This document shows positions 16,701-24,438 of a DNA stretch of 52,674 nucleotides, piece after piece; position 1 is the stretch's first letter; every line of letters begins with the position of its first letter. Source of the DNA: Endomicrobiales bacterium (GTDB lineage: Bacteria > Elusimicrobiota > Endomicrobiia > Endomicrobiales > JAFGIL01); contig JAFGIL010000005.1 of the NCBI GenBank assembly GCA_016929635.1, forward strand, positions 1-52,674, in the 5' to 3' direction. Position numbers and translations under genes: made by a program. The notes beneath the pieces are model-generated. The model did no database searches and was not told the origin of the DNA. It was given only the letters and a program-made list of their open reading frames with translations.

Positions 16701-19700
16701 GCGCCTGCATACACTGTCTGCGGGCTTAAACTTCCTGTAACTTCTATGCCTCCGGTTGCAGTGCCTAACAGCACAGAACGCGTTGCTTCATTGTTGGTTT
16801 CATCCGATTCATTTATTGCGTTATCAGGGTCAACAACAACCTTTATTATATGCATCTCATCAAACTCAGAAGTCCAGTCTATGAAAGTCTCAGCGCTTGA
16901 CTTATGCGAAATTGAAGAGATAGTTTTTTCTCCTATAAGCACATCTCCGTCAAAAAATCTGACAACCACGCCTTCTGCATTTTCGTCGCCAAGGTTATGC
17001 ACGTTCGCCAGTATCTGGATTGTCTCGCCTTCAGAAGGATCTATATCGGAAAAATTTATGTCAAGTGAAGACATTTTTAAATCCGGTTTTCTTTCAGGGA
17101 CGCTCAACTGTCCTGAATTAACTGATATTGAAACCGGTTTCAGGAAACCACCGACTGTCTTTAAAACCGCACCGTCTTTTGCAAGTTTTAATACTTTCTG
17201 TCCGTCAGAATCCGCGACCCAGCAGTCACCTGTTTTCTGCTCAACCGAAACAGCGCACGGATTTGTAACCCCGTTAACACGGAACATCTCTGTTCCGTCA
17301 GGCGCAACTTTGACTATCTGATTATTGTTTTTATCCCCTACCCAGCACGTGCCGTCTGAATGGTCCACTGCAACTGAGCCTGGGTAAAGAAAACCTCCCA
17401 GCCTGAAAATCTCCGTGCCGTTTGGGTCAAGTTTCACTACGTTATTATTATAAGTATCAGCAACCCAGCACGTGCCATCCACCGGATCTACGGAAAGAGA
17501 CATTAAGCGGTTAAATCCTCCTATACGGAAAAGCGTGCCTCCTGTTTCTCTTACTTTTACAATATTGTGGTCACCGTCAATTACCCAGCACGTGCCGTCA
17601 TTCGGATTTACCGAAACAGAAAATCTTGGATATGACCCCCACCAGGATGTAGAAGACAGCTGATTCCCAAGTTTATCAACGTGAAGCACGTCTCTGTGGT
17701 CAGCTATCCAGCATGTCCCGTCGTTCGGATTAACCGCAAGCGCTGTAGGATCAGCGACGAGAAATCTGACAAGTTTTTCTCCGTTTGGAGATAATTTGTA
17801 TATTTCATTGTTAAAACTTCCTGCTACCCAGCATGCACCAGGGCCTAAAGGCCCGGTCTTAAGGCCTGTATATAAAGAGTAGTCCTCATACGTAGTACCG
17901 TCATCGTTCGGATTAACCGCAACTGCACAGGGATTGTAAAACCAGTAAGCAACCTCAAAAAGCCTTGAGCCCGCTGATGAAATTTTGCTTACCTTGTGAT
18001 CCGAATCAGTTACCCAGCAGGTGCCGTCTGTTGAATTAACAGTAATATAATACGGGTAACTTCCCCACCAGCTAGTAGATGAAATTAATGAACCGTTAGG
18101 AGCGTATCTGAGAACTTCCCTGTGATTAGCAACCCAGCAGCTTCCGTCTGTTGGGTTAACAGCGACTCCTGCGCGATAAGAGTCTTCCGTAGTAATCCAT
18201 AAAAGTATTTCACCATTCGGAGATAATTTTATAACCGCCCTGTTATATGCATAATTGGCAACCCAGCAGCATCCGGGTCCCACCGGTCCGGTTCGTGAAC
18301 CTGTATACTGCGCGTGGTCTTCATAGTTTAGCCCGTCATCATCAGGATTTACTGAAATAAAACTCGGATCAGCGCCTGTAAACTGAGTTGTTGCAAGTAC
18401 AGCACCTTCGGAAGATAATTTTCGTACCCTGCTATTGTGTGTATCAGTTACCCAGCATGAGCCGTCGCTGGAATTAACAGAAACAGCGTTAGGGCGGTCA
18501 AATCCGGTTACACGTACGAGTTCAGTGCCGTCAGAACCCAGCTTAATTGCTGCGCCTAAGTCCCGGTCAGCTACCCAGCAGCTTCCGTATGCAGTGTTTA
18601 CTGAAACTGCATGCGGGTATAAAAATCCATCGGTACGCGCCAGCACATCACCGTTAGATGATAGTTTTATCACTTCCTTCTTAGACCTGTCAGTTACCCA
18701 GCAGGTACCATCAGTTGAATTAACTGAAACTGCATGAGGATAGCTGAATCCGCTTATACGCACTATCTCACCGCCGTTAGGTGCAAGCTTTACAACCTGA
18801 TGGTTAGATGAATCAGCAACCCAGCATGTTCCGTCGCTGGAGTTTGCTGATATCCCTTTTACGAAGTAAAACCTTCCCACTCCAAAAACTCTTGCTCCGT
18901 TAGGAGAAAGTTTTACAGCCCTTTGATCAGACTGGTCAGCAACCCAGCACATACCCTGCTCGGGATTTGAAGAAACCGGCAGAATTAATCTGCCTGGGTT
19001 CACTGATACTCCCCTTGGGTCATTTAATCCACTTCCCCTTGCAAGTTCAACCCCGTCAGATGTCAGCTTTATTATCTGATTATCAACACGGCTTGTTACC
19101 CAAATATTGCCATTATCAGGATTTACCGATATTGCCCTTATATAATTCATTCCTGGGATACGCAGGAGTTCCTCTCCATCTGAATTAAGCTTTACCACTT
19201 CAGAGTTTGCCCTGTCAGCAACCCAGCATGTGCCGTCCATATAATTAACTGCCAGAGTATAAGGTGTATCTATATCAACGCGTAAAATCTCTGTACCGTA
19301 ATCGGCGAGTTTTACTACCTGATCATGATTATAATCACAAATCCAGCAGGAACCGTCTCTAAGATCTAATGAAATAGAGCGGGGCCAACTAAACCCTTCA
19401 GCTCTAAAACACTCTGTGCCATCAGGGTTGAATTTTATTACAGTATTAGTATTTTCATCAGCAACCCAGCATGTTCCATCCAAAGGATTTACACACATTG
19501 AAGCTGCATTAATACTCATTTCATGACGGAAGATCTCATTACCCTGAGCATCAAGTTTAAGTATATCATCTGTTCCATAGTCAGCAACCCAGCAACCTCC
19601 GTCACTAAGATCTATTGCTATTGATGGGAGATCGAAACCAGGAACATTTACAAGGATTTCACCGTTAGATGCTATTTTTACTATACTTGCGCCAGGAGCT

Positions 19701-19939
19701 ATGTTATTAGCCCAGCAAGAATTATCAGTTGGATTAACGCACACCTGCAATACATCCATAATCCCCGGAACGCTTAATAGCTCAACTCCGTCAGGAGAAA
19801 ACTTTACCACCCTGTTGTTGCCATTATCAGCCACCCAGCACACCCCGTCTTCCGGGATTGCCTCATTTGCAGATACTACGCTCCAAGCTACAGAAAAAAT
19901 CATCATGGAAACAAAAAACATCTGAAGATACTTTTTCAT
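13742..19939 (-). CDS. Giant secreted repeat protein: propeller-like CWV repeats, five CARDB domains, Ig/HYR domains
   Basis: 2065 aa from the ATG at 19939, which has AAGGAG upstream. A signal peptide is followed by about 21 NHL-like repeats of 40-50 residues (to about residue 945) with the pattern G-x-CWV(A/T)D...N...K(L/F)...G-E...SVN. Twenty of the 21 carry the Cys. Five CARDB domains follow, starting near 950, 1164, 1274, 1383 and 1495, with a carboxypeptidase-regulatory-like domain between the first two. Bacterial Ig-like and HYR domains follow from about 1613, and a short basic end (NKNK). There is no LPXTG or PEP-CTERM tail. It is presumably a cell-surface or released structural/adhesive protein. 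It is a paralogue of the upstream 1039-aa gene. Confidence 0.85.
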   Translation of the reverse strand: MKKYLQMFFVSMMIFSVAWSVVSANEAIPEDGVCWVADNGNNRVVKFSPDGVELLSVPGIMDVLQVCVNPTDNSCWANNIAPGASIVKIASNGEILVNVPGFDLPSIAIDLSDGGCWVADYGTDDILKLDAQGNEIFRHEMSINAASMCVNPLDGTCWVADENTNTVIKFNPDGTECFRAEGFSWPRSISLDLRDGSCWICDYNHDQVVKLADYGTEILRVDIDTPYTLAVNYMDGTCWVADRANSEVVKLNSDGEELLRIPGMNYIRAISVNPDNGNIWVTSRVDNQIIKLTSDGVELARGSGLNDPRGVSVNPGRLILPVSSNPEQGMCWVADQSDQRAVKLSPNGARVFGVGRFYFVKGISANSSDGTCWVADSSNHQVVKLAPNGGEIVRISGFSYPHAVSVNSTDGTCWVTDRSKKEVIKLSSNGDVLARTDGFLYPHAVSVNTAYGSCWVADRDLGAAIKLGSDGTELVRVTGFDRPNAVSVNSSDGSCWVTDTHNSRVRKLSSEGAVLATTQFTGADPSFISVNPDDDGLNYEDHAQYTGSRTGPVGPGCCWVANYAYNRAVIKLSPNGEILLWITTEDSYRAGVAVNPTDGSCWVANHREVLRYAPNGSLISSTSWWGSYPYYITVNSTDGTCWVTDSDHKVSKISSAGSRLFEVAYWFYNPCAVAVNPNDDGTTYEDYSLYTGLKTGPLGPGACWVAGSFNNEIYKLSPNGEKLVRFLVADPTALAVNPNDGTCWIADHRDVLHVDKLGNQLSSTSWWGSYPRFSVSVNPNDGTCWVIDGDHNIVKVRETGGTLFRIGGFNRLMSLSVDPVDGTCWVADTYNNNVVKLDPNGTEIFRLGGFLYPGSVAVDHSDGTCWVGDKNNNQIVKVAPDGTEMFRVNGVTNPCAVSVEQKTGDCWVADSDGQKVLKLAKDGAVLKTVGGFLKPVSISVNSGQLSVPERKPDLKMSSLDINFSDIDPSEGETIQILANVHNLGDENAEGVVVRFFDGDVLIGEKTISSISHKSSAETFIDWTSEFDEMHIIKVVVDPDNAINESDETNNEATRSVLLGTATGGIEVTGSLSPQTVYAGANVRVFGKAVYTVATMEPVAGADVHISIQGNGQFPLTYTTKYGNYSQIITAPYEPGEYVVKVTVTDYTFSEDYEMPLTVIEAPGIDLVVSSLYSDPGKPVDGDPAVLYAKVRNVGIVDAENVLVRIYDGPSLVGQKNIALLASGAEETVSLPWAAAPAGEHLILAVVDPDDTISESNEGNNSRHADVYVYAAEPDVAPTHIAFSDKRPAVGQAIDITATLENLGGQNAENVVLTFYDGETLIGTQTIPLLVSKGGAAHPSIAYAFLTDGWHTIKVVADPDNLIPEADEDNNVFYVNVFVHLPSPDLAVEPQDITFSNTIPRQGDSVTIEINVHNAGELIAENVHVTVFDNNVAFASSVIPLIASESSCVITVPWTAAPKGVHNIKVVVDPDNIIPEPYEDNNAASRSIYVYPPPYEPAADLAVYSGYIVFSDPNPDPEETINIQVTVHNIGDLDAQDVLAVMTVDNIQIYSTIISLLPAGGESIFNTNWTAPEQIGAYIVKVTLDPAYQIEEHDKLNNVATRAILVGILPDETPPLVNDDYQFDGIWVNQDQVVTITATDEHEFATGVKEIKYSFGAGSDPAAGDVLESPYQLVFDTDQDTIVKYQAWDNADNASLIGEFNVKIDKTTPVIALDEIISPTNVAVQIITGTFTELNLAGIDVNGVSAAIGNGTFSTEVTLSEGENTIVATITDLAGNTAVDVATVVLDTIPPVLTVPGDITAEATGVLTPVDIGEATATDATEVTITNDAPSSGTYSLGTTVVTWTATDAAGNSTSLPQNVTIVDTTAPTVTITGISGNSDGLNAGEYWVTDTVVISYDAVDLVDNELEISTNIGVLDTVAKTVTIDPYTAVGEVTITISAQDDYNNIGSASAQITLVMGSDTITLMITPNVLNLNKDRKVKAHITFSESYDVNTVANLVCDGASPVSVNIDETQYRVIGTFMTDDMEQPIDITFVVRGEIEYSGTLVPFQVTDTIKKVKYPGNKNK
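17080..19900 (-). repeat. Coding tandem repeats of the 2065-aa protein
   Basis: A DNA word close to ACCCAGCA-N-GT-N-CC-N-TC (plus strand; Cys-Trp-Val on the minus strand) recurs roughly every 125-165 bp. Two longer units carry an extra insert containing NP-x-DDG and YED. The array is in frame throughout, so it is a protein repeat and not an intergenic array. Confidence 0.8.
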
Positions 19940-19966
19940 AATATTCTCCTTTTCCCCATCCTCTCT

Positions 19967-19992
19967 CCACTCCGAATGCATAATTCGGGGGC
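19967..19992. repeat. Family B palindrome between the two giant genes
   Basis: CCGAAT (19972-19977) and ATTCGG (19983-19988) flank GCATA, with imperfect extensions on both sides. The neighbouring TCTCCTTTTCCCCATCC (plus strand) is shared with the copy at 23145, so the repeat unit includes the Shine-Dalgarno of the downstream gene. Confidence 0.75.
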
Positions 19993-19996
19993 TAAA

Positions 19997-22900
19997 CTAC
20001 TTTTTGCCTTTGCCCTGGTCGTGAGGCACTGTAACTATTGCTGTATCTGATGCGCTGTTTCCGGAATCGTCTGTTGCTGTGTACATAATCAGATACATCC
20101 TGCCTGCGCCACTGCCTTCACGCTCTGCGCGAAGCTGAAACTCATAATCTTCTGTCCCGAACTCTGCTCCCTGTATATCATCATCCCCCGGCTCATTGCT
20201 GATTATTGAGGTTAACTCTATTGTTGTTGATTCATCGCACACGTCACTAACATCAACCGTTGCCAATATATCTTTCATCTTGTGATTCGGCGGCCATAAT
20301 GTGTCAGGATTTACCGATACGCTTATTTCAGGCGCTGTCGTGTCCTGTACCGTTACTATTAACTGGTCTGTCGCAGTATTTCCTGATGCGTCTGTTGCCT
20401 GAACTGTTATTATTGTCTGGCCCAATGGATATACATCCAGCAACCCGATTACGACTACTTCAGGGTTCGGGTCAACTAAATCCGTAACTACAGGTTCAGG
20501 TATTGTAATAACTGCTCCGCCAACCGTGTTTGCTTCTGCCACTATGTCTTGGCCTGCATTCACTTCCGGTGGCGTTGTGTCTCTCACTTTTATATTTACC
20601 ACAGAATCATCGCCTGTGCCGTTATCTATAATCTGTGAATCATTCTCGCCGTCGTTTACAACCAATGTGTATGAATACTGGCCCAATGCAAGCTGCACCT
20701 CCTGCTGCTGAGCTGTTCCGACCACAATGTTTAATGAATCATACCACGTGTAACTTTCAATGCTGTCTGCTGGATTCGGGTCATAAGAACCTGAACCGTC
20801 TAACGTCACTGTTGTTGTCGGGCCTGTTGCTTCAACTATTGAATCATCTCCTGCGTCTGCTATTGGCTCAGGCGGATATTGCGCAATAATGTCTGGAATA
20901 AGCTGGTTATTTATTTTATCCGTCCATTTATCTATAAATCCTTGAGGAAGTCCGGGTGTCTGCTGCATTAAATCTATCAACTCTTCCAGCCCTGCCTGCG
21001 CATCATTCATTGCATGCCAGGGAAGTTCATTATTCCATATATTATTTAGCGCAGCCCAAGCAGAAACTAAAGTGCTCTTGATATTAGCATGCAAAAGCTC
21101 TGCGCCTTGCGTCTGCGACAATCTCAGATCAACTTCCATCAGCCCCATTGCATTAACTACATTTTGCATTGTACTTTGAAGTGTTAGCTCCTCTGGTGTT
21201 TTTATTACGGAAACAACCGCAGGTGTAATCACTGGTTCATTTGAATCAAAAATTATCGATGCAGTATTTGTGATAACGGTATCGGGTAAAAGTCCTTCGG
21301 CAGTTTTAATAAGAAACTGCACAGAACCTTTTCCTTCAGGCGGAAGATTTATATCGTTAAATACCCAGCTTAACGTGCGCGTCTGGCTGTCATAAGCACC
21401 ACCTTCTGTCATTATAAAAAGAGTAGAATCATCAAGATTTGTATCAAGTATATCTGATATCGAAATATTTATCGCGTCTGTACTGCCCAGATTTTCATAG
21501 TTAATTGTATAAGTCAACAATTGATCGTTTGATATATATCCTTGAGGAAAAACTTCCTTATCATTCGGATCTATTGAAAATACTATTGTTGACAGATATG
21601 TTATTGAATTATTTGAAGGATCATCTTGCGGCGATTGAGTTTCCACCTGAGATGTATTGACAATTATATCCCCTATCTGATACTGCTGATTAATCACATG
21701 TGCCTGAATAGTAAATCCCTGGCCCGTAAGTCCGTCAACTGTTCCGAGATCCCACGTTACTGAATGTTCCTGCGCATCATATACACCTGACGGCTGACTT
21801 CCCAAATACTCGACCTCGGGTGGAAGATAATCTGTTAAAACTACATGGTGTGCTTTTTGTTCGCCGAGGTTTCCCACGTGAATGTAGTAATCAATATCTG
21901 TATTAGGGCGGATATACGGCTCGCCGGATATTGTTACTACAACATCCGGTTCTGATTCAGGATTCTGCGTCGGCCCGTAATTTACTGCTATCCCTCTGAC
22001 ATATTGATTATTATACGTATGTAAAAGTTCAACTCCCAAGGCAGAAACATGGAATACATCCCCGGCACCATTATTATTTCCCATCCAACAGGAACCATCA
22101 TATCTGTTTACGGATAAACACCAACCACCATAACTCATGGAATGCATTAATATCTCTCCGTCTGAATCCAGCTTTACTGCTCCGTTTGTAGCAACCCAGC
22201 ATGTGCCGGAGCTGACAGGGCCTGTTTTTGAACCTTCGTATTGAGGGTAATCTTCATAATTAGTACCATCATCATAAGGATTAGGCTCTACATACCATAC
22301 ATTTCCTGGCATTGGTATCTGGGCTAATTCAACCCCAAGATGAGAATATTTTCTTACTTCATTGCCGTATATAAAACCTGCCCAGCAACTTCCGTCACTG
22401 GGATTAACCGATACACGCCATGGCTCATATGTTGGTGGAAAATGCTCGGGGCGCTCTTTACGGACAAGCACCTCGCCGTCAGAACTATACTTTACCAACT
22501 TAGCCCCTATAACAGACCAGCAAGCACCCGGGCCGATTGGGCCAGTTTTTGTGCCTTGATAGTTTGGGTAATCTTCATAATTTGAACCGTCGTCATTAGG
22601 ATTTACAGATATGGAATATGCTTGATAATAATCCGGATATCCGGGTACTTCAAATAGTATTTCACCAACAGGAGATATTTTTTTAATTAAACTTTGCCTA
22701 GAGGCAACCCAGCATGTTCCGTCAGATGTATTAACTGACACTGAATAAGGGCTGCCAAATCCTTCTACTGTTGCTAGTTTCACGCCATCTGCGTCATATT
22801 TAATTACTTTATGGTTTGAATAATGAGGCGGATGATAGTCATCAGCAACCCAGCAAGTTCCTGGTCCCACAGGGCCTGTTTTTGTTCCTGTATACTGAGG

Positions 22901-23116
22901 ATAATCCTCATAGTTTGTACCGTCGTCGTTTGGATTAACTGTAACATCATTCGCATTCAAGTTTCCTATACGCAGTAACTCCTGGCCGTCAGGGCTAAGT
23001 TTAGAAAGAGCAGAGCCTCCGGTTACCCAGCAAGTCCCTATCTCTGATCCAAAACAAATACCAGCAACAAACATAAAAACTACTACCGTACAACTAACTT
23101 CTTTTAAGCATTTCAT
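19997..23116 (-). CDS. Large secreted repeat protein with CWV repeats, DUF11-like, PKD and HYR domains
   Basis: 1039 aa from the ATG at 23116, which has AAGGAG seven bases upstream. Signal peptide (VVVFMFVAGICFGS), then seven propeller-like CWV repeats to about residue 385, three carrying an acidic NP-N-DDG...YED insert. Two DUF11-like domains follow (about 390-495 and 509-640), then a helical stretch (about 645-740), a PKD domain (PIADAGDDSIVEA, about 750-840), an HYR domain (about 847-930) and a final Ig-like domain with NPDTLWPPNHKM. It ends in a basic tail (DQGKGKK). Repeats and inserts are shared with the adjacent 2065-aa protein, so the pair arose by duplication. A surface or extracellular role is inferred from architecture only. 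Confidence 0.85.
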   Translation of the reverse strand: MKCLKEVSCTVVVFMFVAGICFGSEIGTCWVTGGSALSKLSPDGQELLRIGNLNANDVTVNPNDDGTNYEDYPQYTGTKTGPVGPGTCWVADDYHPPHYSNHKVIKYDADGVKLATVEGFGSPYSVSVNTSDGTCWVASRQSLIKKISPVGEILFEVPGYPDYYQAYSISVNPNDDGSNYEDYPNYQGTKTGPIGPGACWSVIGAKLVKYSSDGEVLVRKERPEHFPPTYEPWRVSVNPSDGSCWAGFIYGNEVRKYSHLGVELAQIPMPGNVWYVEPNPYDDGTNYEDYPQYEGSKTGPVSSGTCWVATNGAVKLDSDGEILMHSMSYGGWCLSVNRYDGSCWMGNNNGAGDVFHVSALGVELLHTYNNQYVRGIAVNYGPTQNPESEPDVVVTISGEPYIRPNTDIDYYIHVGNLGEQKAHHVVLTDYLPPEVEYLGSQPSGVYDAQEHSVTWDLGTVDGLTGQGFTIQAHVINQQYQIGDIIVNTSQVETQSPQDDPSNNSITYLSTIVFSIDPNDKEVFPQGYISNDQLLTYTINYENLGSTDAINISISDILDTNLDDSTLFIMTEGGAYDSQTRTLSWVFNDINLPPEGKGSVQFLIKTAEGLLPDTVITNTASIIFDSNEPVITPAVVSVIKTPEELTLQSTMQNVVNAMGLMEVDLRLSQTQGAELLHANIKSTLVSAWAALNNIWNNELPWHAMNDAQAGLEELIDLMQQTPGLPQGFIDKWTDKINNQLIPDIIAQYPPEPIADAGDDSIVEATGPTTTVTLDGSGSYDPNPADSIESYTWYDSLNIVVGTAQQQEVQLALGQYSYTLVVNDGENDSQIIDNGTGDDSVVNIKVRDTTPPEVNAGQDIVAEANTVGGAVITIPEPVVTDLVDPNPEVVVIGLLDVYPLGQTIITVQATDASGNTATDQLIVTVQDTTAPEISVSVNPDTLWPPNHKMKDILATVDVSDVCDESTTIELTSIISNEPGDDDIQGAEFGTEDYEFQLRAEREGSGAGRMYLIMYTATDDSGNSASDTAIVTVPHDQGKGKK

Positions 23117-23144
23117 TTTCTTTCTCCTTTTCCCCATCCCCTCT

Positions 23145-23171
23145 CCATCCCAGATGCATAATCTGGGTTGG
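23145..23171. repeat. Family B palindrome upstream of the 1039-aa protein gene
   Basis: CCATCCCAGAT (23145-23155) and ATCTGGGTTGG (23161-23171) flank GCATA: an 11-bp stem with one non-canonical pair. It occupies the gap between alr and the giant-protein gene. Confidence 0.8.
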
Positions 23172-23176
23172 CCAAT

Positions 23177-24370
23177 TTAATTAATTATCCGAGGAACTCT
23201 GTAACTTATGCCGCAGGTTATCTCATAGTTGATTGTCCCTGCTATGTTTGCAAGCTCTTCAACTCTTATTTTTTCCCTGCCCTGCTGTCCTATCAGCACA
23301 ACCTCATCGCCAAGGGAAACTCCGGGCACCTTTGTTACATCAACCATTATCATATCCATTGTTACCCTGCCGATGACTTTGCATCTTCTTCCGCGCACCA
23401 AAACCTCTGCCCTGTTTGAAAACCTTCTTAGATATCCGTCTGCATATCCTACCGGTAAAGTTGCAACAATAGTGGGTTTTTTCGTTATATAAGTACGGCT
23501 GTAACTGATAGATGTTCCTTTGGGCACTCTTTTTATAAAAGTTATTTTTGTCTTCCATGCAAGGACCGGCAGTAAATCGATTTTCTTCCTTGCGCCGTAA
23601 AAAGGATACATCCCGTAAAGCATCAGCCCCGTCCTTACAATGTCAAAGTGAGACTCTTTTGATTTCAGTATTGCAGACGAGTTTGCTGCGTGTGCCGCAA
23701 ATTTTAAATGAAGTTTTTTGGCTAACTTAACCACTGAATTAAACCTGCTTAGCTGCAGTTTTGTGTATTTCGGGTCTGTGCCTGCAACGGAAAAATGGGT
23801 GTATATCCCTTCCAAAACACTGTTTTTCAGTTTTGCAATCTGAGGTAAAATTCGCACTGCTTCTTTAGGAGAGATTCCAACCCTTCCCATGCCGGTATCA
23901 ACTTTCAAATGGAATTTTATCCGCTTTTTTAATCTCTTTGCTGTTTGCTCCAGGGCTTTCAAACTCAGAAAACTTGATACTGTGGGCGTAAGGTTATATT
24001 TAATTATTGAGTGTATATTTTCAAGTGGATAGATGCTTCCAAGAATTAAGATTTCGCTTTTTATTTTATTTTGACGTAACTGAATTCCTTCTTCAATAGA
24101 TGAGACTCCCAGGAGGTCTGCCCCGCTTTTTAGTGCTGTTTTAGACAGGTGTACTGCGGAATGGCCGTATGCATTGGCTTTAACTACAGCCATTACTCTG
24201 GTTTTTTTATTTAGCTTAGAACAGATGCTTTTAAGATTTTGTTTAAAAGCTTTTGTATGTATCTCTACCCATGTAGGTCTGTTGATATGCTTTAAATCCG
24301 AATTGGGATTACAGTTTAATTTAGGATGGTTATTTGAAATCTTATGGATTTGCAAGCGTTTTCCTCTCAC
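23177..24370 (-). CDS. alr: Alanine racemase
   Basis: A 397-aa PLP enzyme interconverting L- and D-alanine for peptidoglycan. The PLP lysine is in VVKANAYGH (Lys64). The second-base tyrosine is in SYSRTY, and the C-terminal domain has TLPVGYADGY followed by RVTMDMIMVDVT. The GTG start at 24370 has AAAGGA six bases upstream. The first 30 residues precede the usual beginning (RPTWVEI), so a TTG at 24355 is an alternative. It follows dnaB, with a family A palindrome in the gap. Confidence 0.95.
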   Translation of the reverse strand: MRGKRLQIHKISNNHPKLNCNPNSDLKHINRPTWVEIHTKAFKQNLKSICSKLNKKTRVMAVVKANAYGHSAVHLSKTALKSGADLLGVSSIEEGIQLRQNKIKSEILILGSIYPLENIHSIIKYNLTPTVSSFLSLKALEQTAKRLKKRIKFHLKVDTGMGRVGISPKEAVRILPQIAKLKNSVLEGIYTHFSVAGTDPKYTKLQLSRFNSVVKLAKKLHLKFAAHAANSSAILKSKESHFDIVRTGLMLYGMYPFYGARKKIDLLPVLAWKTKITFIKRVPKGTSISYSRTYITKKPTIVATLPVGYADGYLRRFSNRAEVLVRGRRCKVIGRVTMDMIMVDVTKVPGVSLGDEVVLIGQQGREKIRVEELANIAGTINYEITCGISYRVPRIIN

Positions 24371-24388
24371 CTTAAATCCTTTTATTCT

Positions 24389-24430
24389 GCCCGTTCCCGG
24401 AACGGGACTGGGCCCGTTCCGGGAACGGGT
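24389..24430. repeat. Family A REP/BIME-like palindrome, copy A6
   Basis: 20-nt arm, TG, 20-nt arm, with small mismatches only; it lies between dnaB and alr. It is the copy furthest from the RAYT gene in this window (about 15 kb). Confidence 0.95.
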
Positions 24431-24438
24431 ACGTTATA

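Noticed and set aside
14130-17321. Long plus-strand open frames opposite the giant protein gene (for example 14130-14771 and 16746-17321)
   Set aside because: They are antisense shadows of a repetitive, compositionally biased gene. They lack Shine-Dalgarno sites and recognisable domains, while the minus strand has clear domains throughout.
17080-19900. Regularly spaced repeats suggesting a CRISPR array
   Set aside because: The spacing is about 125-165 bp, the repeats are imperfect and in frame, and they encode the CWV protein repeat.
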